DNA of 64,000 bases from Patagioenas fasciata (taxonomy: Eukaryota; Chordata; Aves; Columbiformes; Columbidae): NCBI RefSeq assembly GCF_037038585.1, contig NC_092526.1:34423501-34487500 (forward strand). Direction: 5' to 3'. The notes beneath the pieces are model-generated. The model ran no database searches. It saw only the letters and a list, made by a program, of their open reading frames with translations, and was not told where the DNA came from. Each line of letters opens with the position of its first letter. Within the stretch, counting starts at the first letter, position 1. This document shows, in pieces, positions 10,401 to 21,929 of this stretch. The translations under genes were made by a program, and so were the position numbers.

Positions 10401-13400
10401 TCAGACAGGTTTTGAGGTTTCGACCACTGCTTTTCAATCGCAGAGACTTTGCTAAAGTTAGAGACTGAGGAGGTCAAGCTTTAGGTAACACAAACATTTC
10501 CTCTTTGATTAGGGGGAGACTACTTTACCTTGCCTTTTTTTTATTTTATTATTTTTTTATTGAGTAGTGGATTTTAGGTCATCCTTAATTTTTTACTGAC
10601 AATAAAGAGCAGGTCATTGACCTACATAGAGAGCTATTTTATTTTTCTCCCTCTCAGTAACAATGGCCAGAACACCTATGTGCCGGGTTCTTCTGTATTC
10701 CCATATACTCGGCAATTCACCATGGGGGCAGGACTTAAAACCTTTGAGCCTCTCAGTGACTGGGATAAAAAAAAATTATCTGGGCTTCCTTCCAGCCATT
10801 TGAGCTTCAGAATCCATGAGATTTCAACAAAAAGGATATCAGAGCTTTAATCTAGGAGCTTTTTGAAGAGATGGAAAAAAAAAAAGTTCCAGTAAAGTTC
10901 AGTCTTACCTTCTTCACTTTAGGAGCTGTTCATGCCAACGTCGGCCTATTTAGTCGAGTTCCTCTCCTTGACCTCTTTTTTACAGCAGAGATAATTAACA
11001 TGGTGGGGTAAGATGAGTCTCTAAATTCACTGCACTCTCTCCCTGGTGCTCTCCCGTTTCCCTCTTAAAGCCGGGATGATTAAAGGAGTCTGCCTTCATT
11101 GGCACCCCGAAAAAAAATAAAATAAAAATAATTGAGGGGGAGAGGAAGAGTTTCAACTCTCCCGGCGGTGCCGGGGGAAGAGCAGGCGTGGGGCGGTGGG
11201 AAGGTGCATCGCAGCGATGCTGGATGTAGTTTCCGCCTCCCATCACGGTACCCACAGCAGAAGGGATGGCGAACACTGCTGCGTTTGTAGAGTCCTCCTT
11301 CAGATCTGCAAGTCAGAAAAAGCTCTCTGAAGATCCCAGGTTTCCCATATAGCCAGGGAGAGCCTACCTGGAGAGAAATCCCCCAGAGCTTGCTTTCTCC
11401 AGCCTTCCATGTAAGGAAGAGGGCTCAGGCAAGGGATGAGAAAAGAAGATGTCACCTCTGTCTCTGTGTGACTTGGGCTTATGGCTGAGTAACGCCCTTG
11501 TGGGCACTTCTTTACTTCTCTTCACCCTGGGAGCTGAAACCAGAGTTGTCTTGTGGCTCCTACCCTCCAGCACCAAGGGATGGGAGAGACATGCTGAGAT
11601 GAATCCAAGCAAGAGGAGACTCAGTGTCCAAGAGACTCCGTGCAAGAAACGGTGGGATAGGGATCGAGCACAAGAGGGGCCAGCTTAGGGAGACAGGATG
11701 GGTTTTGCTTAGGGAAGGTGAAATGAGAATAGCTCTTCATGGGAGGAATTAGCAGAAAACAGGAGCCAAGCAGGAAGGCAGGTACCTAAAAAAGCAACTC
11801 TATCAAGATAGCAAGGCTCTCAAATGCCAGGGAGATGAGCACTAACTTGCCATTGGTGGACCTGGCCCTGTGGCACCCTCTGGCTATTCCAGCATCAGCC
11901 CAGACACACTGCCCTTTTGGCTGCAGGAAGGAAATGTGACTACAAATAAAAGGACCACAGATTTCAAAAGCCAGTATTTAGCATCATCTAGTGCTAAACC
12001 TCATCCTCTGCTCCATTTTACATTGCTAAAATACAAAACTCTGAGCATTTAGAGCCATCGTTTTGGAAACTTGTCCTTCACTGGGGAAGACCAGCTCCTT
12101 AATGGGTCCAAAGCAAGAAACAAAGAGCCCAAAAGCAGATACAGAGCACAGCCTGAGGCCTGATCCTGCTCTTTGGAGGAGCTGCTCCCCAAGTTGGTGC
12201 AACTGAATGAAGCTTTGGCAAAAAGGCAGTGTAGAGAGTAATGATGTTCCTGGGCTGGTGTTCGCCCTGTGGCAGCAGAGCAGACCCCGCGCTGGTACAA
12301 CCAGCCCTCGGCAGCAGTGTTGCCATGGTTCACTGGTGGGTTTGCAATGCCACAAAAGATTTTCATCTTTTAAAGAAAAGCAGGCTTCTTTTCTCCTTGT
12401 TGTAGGAAATTAATAAGAATAATCCTTGCATTCAGAGCCCAGCTTGGGGAAGGTGGCTTTTCCAAGCGAGATCAACCTGTAATAGATCACAAGCAGATGG
12501 ATGCCATGAAAAACAACCAAGTGAAGGACAGGAAAGCATCACTCAGGCCCCAGGGAGAGGGGAAAAAAACAAAACAACAAACTGGAGGTTTTTCCTTAAG
12601 AAGACTGAGGGCCTGAGTGGGTTTTTTGGACAGGAGTTCCCTCCAGCCTCCATTGCCTCAACCTCCTGCTCCTCCTGCTGGTTATTCATCACATCCCATT
12701 TCAAGTTGAATCCCACTTTCCCAGTCTGGGCATTTTTCATCCCAGATCGAGCAGCATCCCACCGAGCCATGCTGCCAGCAAGAGGGCAGGGGAGGGCACG
12801 TCCTGCCCGACATTGCAGACATCTGCCCCAGTTCTACTGATGGGTGAATAAGGAAAATAAAACCCACACCGTTTTATCCCATTTATTTGAGACAGGACCC
12901 CAGCACAAGGTAGACCTGTAGAACAGCAGTTATCACAAATTAGTGTGATTCTGACCTAATGAGCAACTTGCCCAAGCAAGGAGACATTTGAGTGTGTTAC
13001 CCATCACTCACAAATTAGTTAGGAAGGGTTTAGAAGCGAGTACAAACTAGGCAGAATTAGATCTGCAAGACTGACTGTTTGAAGGTATCACTCCCACTGG
13101 TGATTGCACCAGGCTGGATGCAAAGCAAACAGGTTTGCTTTGCCATCCTGTGTCTGAAATTCTGCTGAACTAAATCCATGATCCCTTGCAATATTCCCAG
13201 AAAATTAGAGAGGAACCCTCAAAAAGCAGCATCAACTGAACTCTATTTAAGAGGACTTTGTTCTAATCTGATGATGAAAAACAGGACATTAACAAAATCT
13301 AAAAAATTAAGGAAAAAAAAAGCTAGAAATGCTGGTAAACTTTAGAGCACAGGAGTTAACCAGTAGAGATTAGAGGTTAAAATAAGAGCATAAATCCAGC

Positions 13401-15422
13401 AAACATGAACGGCATCTACTCAGCACCTGCTCATGCCCCATACATCCAAATGGGAGGCACGTGCTCCTCACAGGGAGCCCACCATTTACATTAACCAGAG
13501 GAGATCATCCCTTATTTATAGTCCCTCACTAACATTCCCTCTTTGCTGAGGGAGGACCACCCAGGGGAAAAATTCAAAATAAACCAACTCAGGTTTCTTC
13601 TAACCAGTTAGCCACTGAACTTGATAATATATAAAAATAACCCTTCAGGAAAACAGCATCTGGAAAGGGTAGTATTTCTATTCTGGTATTTCTAGAAGAA
13701 TATTTGACATGTCTAGCAGGAGGCCAAGAGGAATTGAACTCCCTGTAATTAAAATCCCATCCACTCTCACTAAGTTAAAACCCTGTGGCATAGCAAGGAT
13801 GCTGGGCTGGAGGGGCTGGGCACAGCTCTTGGGTTTGCCAGGCAACCCGTAATGTACCAGCCTTCACCTGGAAATTCAGGGCAGGAGAATATTCATTTTC
13901 TATTGCCTCTGCAGGTGTAAACCTCCAGCCTGGGCTCTCTTGACACACAGCACTTGCCAAAACCAGTACAGTGCTTGTGCTCAAGGGTCTCCAGGCAGAG
14001 CCAGCTCCTTGCCTGGGAAGAAGCAGAGATGCTTTAAGTGTGAGCTATTTAAAAAAAAAAAAAAAGAAAGAAAGAAAAAAAAACGTCCTGGACTAGACTG
14101 CTGTATGTTTTACAACCAAGTCAGAAATATATTTTTTCCATTTTTCCCTGCAGAACCATCCCTTGGTTTGCCCTGAATACGTTGTTTAGGTTCAGAGCTA
14201 ACCATTGACATCAGGATCAAGTTAACCCAGAAAGGTCCCTAGAGAGTCGTTATAATTAGGGCTACAAATTCCCTGCTGTTGACAGTAGACAAGACCAGTA
14301 AATATGACCCATCACAGCGTGATTTGCTCCAGAAACAAAGATCTTCCAACAACGTTTTACTGACCAGTAGCAGACAGCAAATGCCAAAAAAAAAAAACAC
14401 CACAACTCAGCAAGATAAGCCATTCCTTGGGAAAGGGTTTCATCACAATCTTAGAGTACGAAGGGCACTGTGAAGTAAGGATCTGAAGATTTTAGGTCTG
14501 GCACAACCCCAAACCCAATCCACTCACCCAAAACTGCATCCCCAGCAGAAAGCATCCACCACAGCTGCCCCGGCAAGGTCCAGTGCAAGCTGGCAGCACC
14601 TGGGAGCATTGCATCTGCAAAGGCTGTAAGACATGGCCTGTCCCCACAGATCCTGCAGGATTTTTTCTTTTCCTGGCAAACTCAGGCTTGATATGCATGG
14701 GAAAAACAGCCCAAGGGGGTGTTTGCAGATCCTGCACCACCAGGGACAGTGAGTCCTATCAAACCTTGCAGGAGGTGATGCTGCAGGTTCAGAAAGGTTC
14801 AAGTAGATTATTACTATTATTACTATTCTATTCTTACTGTTTTCCCACAAATGTTAACATTAATCTGGGCCAGAAAAAACAAGCAATGCCCTAGCACCAT
14901 CCTTCCTCCCTGGAGCTCCTCTTCTTCCCCATCCCTCCTGCTGCAGAGCTCAGGCTGGGTCTCTGCTCCCCTGCAGCTCCACATCATTTCTCTTCTATAT
15001 CAGCCCAGAAACTCACTTAGAGCTCTGGGCGATACCTGAGCTAAAAGAAAAGCTTATTAGAAGGAAATGAAACAGGCAGGGGCGGAAGGGTTTGAAGGTT
15101 GATACACCTCCCAAGGCTCCAGCCAGCCACTGCTGAGGCTTTCTAAAGAACTGCTCTTCCCGCATCCCCAGCAGCATCACTTGGGAAACTCAAGCTAGCT
15201 ACATTTTCAAGGTCTCACTTGGACCACATGTGGGTCTGCCCTCCCTACAAAAAATAGCTCCTCAATGCCACAGCATTGGATTCAAACCCGTGCACTAACC
15301 TGGCTGTTGACAGCCTTTCCTGGGTGGTGACATTGAGCCACACCAGCCCCAGCAGCTCCCAGCAGGAGCTGAAGCAATCACTTTGATTCATTTAGACTGG
15401 CTGATCACATCCATTTACTCAC

Positions 15423-15455
<33 letters not shown>

Positions 15456-18400
15456 CACAAAAAACTAAAACCAAACACATTAGAGCAGACCTGGTATCTT
15501 CAACCTCCATCTGTTGTCAGAAGGATGCAGGCAGAAAGCTCTGATAGAAAACAGGGTCCCCACTTGGCAGCAGCCATGATACCTCTTTGGAATCACACAC
15601 AGTGATATTAGAGAGAAGGAGAGGCAGGAGCAAGATAGGGAGGGTTACTTACCTTGATTTATTTCTTCTGGGAACTGCAGGTGCTGCCACTCCATCGTCA
15701 CAAGAGCTGAGTGCCCAACTAGCCAGCAAAACTCATTCCAGCAGGCTTAAACCACCTGGAAGGATGTTTCTAGTCAGGATAGGCAGAAAAAATGATTGTT
15801 TAGTCCTGTCTGGAGTGACAGCCCAAGAAAGGTATTTGGGTCCCTTAACAGGAGAAGAGGAATCTATTTTTATAACCAAACAAACCCACACTGAGCTCTT
15901 CTCATGCACAGAGGTGTTACCAAGCATTTCCCATCATGTCAGCTTGCTCACAGCACAGATCTAGGTGAAGGATGTTTTCAGCTGAGAAACTCTGTGGATG
16001 TCAGCCAAGGGGTGGGATTGTATAGATCGCCTCCGTAACACCCCAGGGCTACACCTGTGTCAGGAAATAAAACTGCAGCCAACAGACTGATGGCATGAAG
16101 ATGCCCATCACCCTGTATGTCCTCATCATGGCTGGATGCATCCCTCACCAGCTGGGACAGACCTGGCTGGCATGGCTGACCACGGGCACTGCTCCCAGTG
16201 CTGTCTGGCCACCAGCACAGCCAAGACAGTGATCACCATCCCTGGTGGGTCAAGAATGGTCAGGGATGACCATTCATGAATGATGCTGGTCAAGGGCAAG
16301 AAGGAGACATTGCCCAAACCACCACCAGTACCATGGCCGTGGTGTGCACCAGGGCACAGAGTCACCCTCTCCAGCCTCTGCTGCTCTGAGTGCAACAACT
16401 CCCATGGAATCCCAGCTCCAGCCTGATTGCCCTACTCACCCCACATCACCTCCCACCTGTCATCCCCCAAGGCTCCCACTCCAGCCCGCATCCCCCAGAA
16501 CACATCTGTGCGGTGCACCCCCCAGCCTCCCCATCTCTTTGCAGATGTGCCAGGCTCCTGCTGAGACACAGGGCCACTGTTGACCTGCCCAGCGAGGATG
16601 GAGGGGAGACAGCACTGCATGTGGCAGCCAGGCACTGCCTCTGCGACCATGCCCGCCTCTATCTAAAGTACGGAGCATGCGTTGACGCACGTAGCGCACG
16701 AGAGGAGACGGCTCTCAGCATCCTCTGCGGGCAGGCGCTGGGCACTGGCGAGGACTGCCTGCAGCTTTGCCGGCTGCTGGCTGCCCACGGTGCTGACATC
16801 GATGCCCGAGATGAGACGCGGAGGAGCCCCTTGCACAAGGCATGCGGGGCCGCCAACGCCGCCCTGGCACGCTTCCTTCTGCTGCGTGGGGCTGACGTCA
16901 ACGCCATGGACTATGGTGGCACCTCCCCACTACGCTGCGTGCTGCAGAGCGCTATCTTCAAGCAGGATATTAGGCCACATCTCACCGTCCAGCTGCTGCT
17001 CAACCATGGGTCCCAGAAGATATGGCCTGCCGCCTTCGTCAAGGTACTGACCCCAAAGCAGTCCCTGGATATCTCCTCACGCCCAGGATTTTGCAATTAG
17101 GGTCAGGGTGCTTTGAAAAATAAGAAGATGGGGGGTTGGGATGGTTTGGGATAGGGTCCTGGTCCGGACAGGGAGATGGGACCATGGCATCAGGGCTGGC
17201 GGTGCTGATGGGAATGACGGAAATGAAAACACTTGCAGTGTAGCAGCAGGGAAAAGCAGGCAGAGTGAAGGGCAGGATGGAGCCAGCACAAGCATGGGGG
17301 ACCAGCAAAGAGGATTTTTCCTGCCTGGGGCTGTCAGAGACAGGCCTGGGACATCAGCCATCAATGCAGCTGCTTTATGGCTCTGCATTTCATTGATTTT
17401 ACATCAAACAATAACAAAAATACTATCCTGGCTTATCACGCACAGCCAAGAATGTAAATAATAAGCAAGGGACACATCCAGATGAAGAAGAGCCAAAGCA
17501 AGGCAGGTCTTCTTATCACTTCTCACATGGAGAAAGATGTCCAAAGCATGCCAAGATAAACTCTACACCTGCATCATACCAACATGGGAGTATCCCAACC
17601 TGGACTGTGGTGGGGAGGGATGAGCCTCAGCTGCAGCACATGGATGCTCTGCCTCTCTGGGATGTACATCTCTGCCTGAAATGCTCCCATTGCCCACAAC
17701 TAGGTGCTGAAGTCTTGTGCAGCTGTGCCAGAGGTCATCGAAGTCCTCTTCAATTCCTACTCACAAATCCCCATCTCCGAGAAGTGGATTGAGGCTGTGC
17801 CGGAGGAGGTGTTTCAGGTGAGATTGCGCTGGTGGTTTGGCAGGGATGGCTGAGCCCTGAGGAGGCAGTTTTACACAAGAGGTTTTTTTCCCATCCAAAC
17901 TTCACTTGGGTGGAAAAAAAAAAAAAAAGAAAGAAAACTAGTCCTCAGGGCACCACCACAAACCCGCGAAGCAGCTTTGCATCCCTTTAGCTCCCTCAAC
18001 ACCAAAACCCCCATCCCTGCCCCTGGCCTGCAATAAAATACAATCCCAACATCTGGAAGCAACCCTGGAGCCAGACCACTGCCTGGCAGGAGCCCACATC
18101 ACTAATTTCGGTTTTAAAAACTTGTCCCCAGTGCGCAACACGTATGGCCAGCCTGCTCTTGAATGATCTGGGATGGTTGCCTTGCCCCGACAGGTCTTTG
18201 GTTAGATTGACTGCAAGGGAGGACAGCAGCTGAAATGCAAATAAAGCGTGTTACAGAATCACAGAATCACAGAATGTTAGGGACTGGAATGTTCCAGGGG
18301 ATGGGAGAAATTATTTCTGTTCCAAGCTAAGGAAAGGCTGAGGCTGCACAGACCGAGCACGCTTTGTTTCACCCTCTTAGAATCAAATGGGTCTCTTCTG

Positions 18401-18898
18401 CATCATCTCTAAGGATTTCTGTAGGGATGCTGCTGCCCGTGGGCATGAAAGCATCTTCCCAAACCACACCTGTGGTGAGACTAGGTTTCTTCACGTGTGT
18501 TTCCACAGAAGAGTTCCTCATCCAGCCTTTGCTTGCAGGAGCCGTGTCAGTGCACAGACCCCTAACCCACAGGCAATCACCGATGGGTTTCTTAACCCCT
18601 CCCCTAGGATCTTCATCTCAAAAGTATCTATCTCTAGCTTGTGTGGCTTAATCAGGAAAAAAATAAAACCAACCGATGCTCGTGTTTTTTCTCTCCCCCT
18701 CTCTCTTTGCAGCAGCACCAGCTATTCTACGAGTCCTTTTTCCGGCTAGCGGGCACAGTCCGGTGCCTCCAACATTTGTGCCGCTCTGCCATTCGGCAAA
18801 AGTTTGGCAGCAAATGCTATCGCCTGATCCCCCTGCTGCCTGTGCCCAAGCCTTTGCACGACTACCTGCTGCTGGAGCCCGAAGGAGTTGTGCTTTGA
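7187..18898 (+). CDS. ASB18: ASB18, ankyrin repeat and SOCS box protein 18 (five coding exons)
   Basis: Substrate receptor of an Elongin B/C-Cullin 5-RBX2 ubiquitin ligase; the substrate is not known to me. The exons 7187-7442, 8422-8689, 16545-17043, 17704-17817 and 18713-18898 join in consistent phase (1, 2, 0, 0) to a 440-residue protein. About six to seven ankyrin units span residues 95-340 ([45 protein letters not shown]). The C-terminal SOCS box has a BC-box-like [11 protein letters not shown] and a Cul5-box [12 protein letters not shown]. The length is close to the roughly 466 residues of human ASB18. Exons 2-5 align well with what I know of that protein, but the first 35 or so residues do not, so the true N-terminus may come from an exon outside the window. 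The poly(A) signal is at 19123. GBX2 follows on the same strand with its own promoter. Confidence 0.9.
7443..8421 (+). other. ASB18: ASB18 intron between exons A and B
   Basis: 979 bases, GTACAT to a pyrimidine-rich CCCCGCAG. No repeat or second gene is seen in it. Long antisense frames over its 3' part have no family resemblance. Confidence 0.85.
8422..8689 (+). CDS. ASB18: ASB18 exon B, first ankyrin repeats
   Basis: Encodes residues 86-174, beginning [18 protein letters not shown]. It carries two complete ankyrin units ([20 protein letters not shown]) and the start of a third (APLHLC). The acceptor is CCCCGCAG and the donor GTAAGG begins at 8690, leaving two bases that join the next exon to make Gly. 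The exon is GC-rich compared with the flanking introns, as usual for avian exons. Confidence 0.92.
8690..16544 (+). other. ASB18: ASB18 intron between exons B and C
   Basis: 7.9 kb, GTAAGG to TCTCTTTGCAG. It holds A-rich runs (about 10099-10116; 26 A at 15430-15455), AT-rich stretches near 9400-9500 and 10500-10600, and no recognisable exon, RNA gene or LINE. The frames inside it have no family resemblance. Confidence 0.8.
15430..15455. repeat. Poly(A) run, 26 bases
   Basis: Homopolymer followed by an A-rich CACAAAA-type decay tract in the ASB18 intron. No upstream retroposed gene body could be recognised. Confidence 0.85.
16545..17043 (+). CDS. ASB18: ASB18 exon C, central ankyrin repeats
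   Basis: Encodes residues 175-341. The acceptor TCTCTTTGCAG and phase 2 entry restore [14 protein letters not shown]. Ankyrin units are [28 protein letters not shown] and TSPLRCVL, with characteristic GADIDARD and GADVNAMD turns. It ends AAG|GTACTG in phase 0 after WPAAFVK. A GC-rich exon, agreeing with the family along its whole length. Confidence 0.93.
17044..17703 (+). other. ASB18: ASB18 intron between exons C and D
   Basis: 660 bases from GTACTG to ACAACTAG. No other feature is seen. Confidence 0.88.
17704..17817 (+). CDS. ASB18: ASB18 exon D, linker before the SOCS box
   Basis: 38 codons in phase 0 (residues 342-379), starting [19 protein letters not shown] and ending VPEEVFQ. This is the conserved segment joining the ankyrin domain to the SOCS box in ASB18. 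The acceptor is ACAACTAG and the donor is CAG|GTGAGA. The polypyrimidine tract is weak, but the protein match is strong. Confidence 0.92.
17818..18712 (+). other. ASB18: ASB18 last intron
   Basis: 895 bases, GTGAGA to CTCTCTTTGCAG. It contains a short CR1 tail (18253-18294) and an A-rich run near 17915-17928. Confidence 0.88.
18253..18294 (-). repeat. CR1 LINE 3' tail fragment
   Basis: Three successive 8-mers (ACAGAATC twice, then ACAGAATG) followed by ttagggactggaatgttcc match the antisense 3' end of bird CR1, whose terminal repeat is ATTCTRTG. Only about 40 bases remain. The element is oriented on the - strand. Confidence 0.75.
18713..18898 (+). CDS. ASB18: ASB18 exon E, SOCS box and stop
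   Basis: Encodes residues 380-440 and TGA. The BC-box region is [16 protein letters not shown] and the Cullin-5 box [18 protein letters not shown], both expected for Elongin and Cul5/RBX2 recruitment. The acceptor is TTTGCAG, immediately followed by CAG, so a NAGNAG choice could delete one Gln. The first AG was chosen because QHQLFY then matches the spacing in mammalian ASB18. Confidence 0.92.
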   Translation, partial: QHQLFYESFFRLAGTVRCLQHLCRSAIRQKFGSKCYRLIPLLPVPKPLHDYLLLEPEGVVL

Positions 18899-19145
18899 AG
18901 GGCTGAGAGGAGCCAACCAAGGGCTGCCATCCTGCCCTCCCTTCCCTCGTCCTCCCTCGCTGTAGCGCAGCAGCATCCATTTCTGTCAGTCGAGCTAAGG
19001 AGCGCCGGTTTTCATGATAGATGGTTGTTTTTCAGGGATTTATAATGTAACTAAAATGTGCTTTCGGCTGTAACTTTGTATAGATTTTTTTCTAATTGTG
19101 CTTTAAATAGATTATAAAGAGTAATAAAATGATTAGTAGCTGTTA
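18899..19145 (+). other. ASB18: ASB18 3'UTR
   Basis: About 245 bases from the stop to the expected cleavage site downstream of AATAAA at 19123. It becomes AT-rich towards its end. Confidence 0.7.
19123..19128 (+). terminator. ASB18: ASB18 poly(A) signal AATAAA
   Basis: Canonical hexamer 225 bases after the stop codon, in an AT-rich context. It is the first one downstream of the SOCS-box exon. Confidence 0.7.
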
Positions 19146-19809
19146 CAAGCATGCTGCAGATATGAATAATATTCATTATAAAGGATGTCTGCAAAGCAGC
19201 AGTGCTCCTCAGGTGTGCAAAGGCAAGCATGCATGGCAGATGACTAAAATCAGCCCACGTGGGCATCAAATCACCTTGGATAAATCTCCCCCACGTGTGG
19301 CACAAGCAGAATTGGAAGCACAGGTACAGCACAGAAACTGTTTGCAGGATGCAATATCCGCTGGCATTAATATAGACGGTAAAATAGACCAAAAATCTAT
19401 TTTTTTAATGTAGAAGACACCAAGAAAGAGCTGGTTACTCCCTGCAGGACCAGATACGTGGGGAGCAGTGGCACAGCCCCTACTTCTCCCAAATTCCCGT
19501 GGTCCAAGACGCACCACTGCCTCCTGTGCCCATCACCGCTCCAAGGCTGACATGCAGAGTGGCTGCAAAACCCGGTGGCAACCTGAAGGGGAGGATTTGG
19601 GGCTTTCTTTTCACGCTGTGACTTGGCAAAAGGTACCAGGGAGGAGCGAGGATTTGTTTTCCCAGACCCTCAGGCTCCTCAAATTAATTTCTGTTGAACC
19701 AAAGCAAGTAGACGTGTATGCCCCTTGGAAGAACAGCTGTCCTTATGCTGGCAGCTCTGCAACAGCACTCACCAACTTGTTCCACTGCTTAATTATGCTC
19801 ACTATTTAA

Positions 19810-19844
<35 letters not shown>

Positions 19845-20480
19845 CAAATAAATCAGCCTTTTTGTATGTTTGACTGGACTTCACACCAGCACCCGCCACT
19901 GCTGTGGGTTACACACATGATGTGTGCAGGACATAGGCAGCACCCCTGCTTCCCACAGCTGGTGCCCATGGAGAGGGGAGCATGGAAATGGGGAGACAAA
20001 AGAAATTCCCCAGCCTCACCCTGCTGCTTACACAGCTGCCCTCACCCTTGATGTTGTATACAGGTGTGCGAGGGCAGCATCAAATCTCACCGTGTTCCCT
20101 ACCTTTGGCACCAGAGCCCTGTCCCACACAGGAATGTCCTGTGGCAAAGCCCCACTCCAAACCTCCACGACACCATGAGACCTGGCACTTCGTTACTTTA
20201 GTGGCTGTTTTACTTTACAGTTTGTTCCAGTGCCCAGAGCAGGGGCAGAATTGAAAGGGATTTAGGGAAAACACATCCTAGCTGAATCACTGTGTGTTTG
20301 AACCAGAAAAAAAACCTAAATTTTGTTGCCTCTAATGAGTCTTTCATCTTTTGAGTGGCACGTTTTACATCTGTATTGGGCAAGTTTGCATGGAGATAGA
20401 GTCCCACCAGGTGATCACATCCTCCCCCCAAATCTGTGACCTCAGCTCTGAAAGAAAAAAGCACATCAAAGAGGAGGAAA
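19146..20480. other. ASB18-GBX2 intergenic DNA, proximal part
   Basis: No gene found. It contains one TA microsatellite (19807-19844); the remainder is unremarkable. Confidence 0.7.
19807..19844. repeat. (TA)n microsatellite
   Basis: About 19 TA units broken by a single C. Confidence 0.9.
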
Positions 20481-20499
20481 AAAAAACAGACAGGTTGGT

Positions 20500-20745
20500 G
20501 CCAAGGAGCCTGGTCTGCGGTGGGCCTGGGAGGGATCGAGGGGTATCAGGGGTTCCGGGGAAGGATGGAAGGGCCGTGGGAGAGGGGAGCGGCCGCGGAT
20601 ACGCGTGGGCTGCGGCCGCAGGCGCTGTCTGCGCGGCGCCCCGCGGCCCGCAGGGGGCGCCCTGGGCACGGCGGCGGCGCCGTCGGGGGGAGGCGGCCGG
20701 TACCCCTGGGGATACGGCGGGAGCAAAGGAAAACGGGGGAGGTAA
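20500..20745. promoter_or_regulatory. Intergenic CpG island with CTCF-like motif
   Basis: Very GC-rich and dense in CpG, with two NotI-type GCGGCCGC-like cores. CCCGCAGGGGGCGCC at 20647-20661 is an excellent match to the CTCF core (CCASYAGGGGGCGC), in + orientation. No promoter-associated gene is apparent, so this looks like an orphan island that may insulate ASB18 from GBX2 or belong to the GBX2 chromatin domain. Confidence 0.6.
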
Positions 20746-20746
20746 A

Positions 20747-20848
20747 AACACCCCGGGGGAAAAGAAAGACAGGAAGAAAGAAAAAAAAAAAAAAAAAAAC
20801 GGAAAAAAAGAAGAAGGGAAAAAATGGGGGAAAAAAGCCCAAACCCTT
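20747..20848 (+). repeat. Polypurine tract with 19-base A run
   Basis: About 100 bases almost free of pyrimidines (A/G runs, 19 A at 20781-20799), directly after the CpG island. It could form triplex or nucleosome-excluding DNA. Confidence 0.8.
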
Positions 20849-21069
20849 TAGGGTTTTGGGGTGTTTTCCCTCTGTTTAAGCCATTCTAGCGGCTGTAGCG
20901 GCTCGAGGAGGGATGATGCTTCGGGCTGCTCGGGTTGATAAGTTTGGCGGGCGGGTAAAGCAGCGTTTGGGTATACATATATATATATATTTTTCCCCCC
21001 TGCCGGTGCCTTGTTTTGATGCAGATGTTATGGGAAAGGATCATTTTTTTTTTTTCCAGCAGCTGAAGA

Positions 21070-21420
21070 CGGGAGGTCACATTAACTTATAATACGGAGA
21101 CACATAAAAATGCGATTATGCCTGCTAAACAGAACACAGTAGGCTGCTAGTTAAGACAATGAGATTTCCAGGAAGCGATGCATAAATTCTTCAAAAAATG
21201 ACACATTTTTCACGTTTCATTCCAATTAAATTACTGAGGCAGCTAACACAGTGCTGAGCACACCATACATTTGGGTGAAATGAAGGCTTTTCTGTTTTCT
21301 GGGTTGTTTTCTCTTTTTTTCTTTTTTTGGTAAGTCTATCTGGATACGCGTGTTTTATGAAAGGCGTTAATATTAAGCTGCTATTAAGGAAAAAAATGTC
21401 TGAGACCTTCGCTCCTCGCC
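21070..21420. promoter_or_regulatory. Candidate conserved non-coding element
   Basis: A non-repetitive, AT-rich block with AATTAAATTA, CATTAACTTATAAT and GCATAAATT motifs, typical of enhancers of developmental genes. It is 6 kb upstream of GBX2. Confidence 0.35.
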
Positions 21421-21770
21421 TTTTTTCTCGTGGCGGGGCTGGTTTTCCACCCCGCAGCAATAAAGCCGCCGATGGTCCTGGCCGGCAGCGGCTGCAAAAT
21501 AATTTCCAAATAATAAGAATTACCCGCCCTGATAGGCACATGTCTCTATTCGCAAGGAGCTGGTTAAACAGCCAGGGCTGTGGAGAATTAAGAAGCTCCC
21601 CCCCAAAAAAAAAAGGTTTTGCTGACCCGTCGGGTGTTTCCCCACCCCGGGGTCCCTCCGAAGCTGCCGGAGCCGCCGCCGCGGGCAGGATCGGGCCCCC
21701 TCGGGGCGGCTGCGGGGATGGAGGGAGATGGGGGGAGAAGCGGTGGTCCCGGTGGGAAAAAAAGCCGGGT
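21420..21770. promoter_or_regulatory. CpG-rich block upstream of GBX2
   Basis: CpG-dense at both ends, with a more AT-rich homeodomain-site segment (about 21490-21600) in the middle. Open frames across it on both strands have no family resemblance. Confidence 0.4.
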
Positions 21771-21863
21771 TTGCTCCCCACAACCTGCTCGGTAACTGAA
21801 AAGGGGCTCATCAGGGTGATAATCAAGCCCCGAAGTGGCCCCGGTAATGAAATAGCATTTGAA

Positions 21864-21886
21864 TTTTTTTTTTTTTTTTTTTTTTT
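21864..21886. repeat. Poly(T) run, 23 bases
   Basis: Homopolymer separating two conserved-looking blocks. Confidence 0.85.
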
Positions 21887-21929
21887 GAAAGCAGAGAGAG
21901 GCACCGCGCAGGCTGCACTGAGGCGGGTG

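Noticed and set aside
15260-15310. tRNA-like T-loop sequence (gattcaaacccg)
   Set aside because: No matching acceptor stem or anticodon arm around it on either strand.
20747-20848. Processed pseudogene ending in a poly(A) tract
   Set aside because: The sequence before the A run is CpG-island DNA with no decayed coding frame, and A/G runs continue past the homopolymer.
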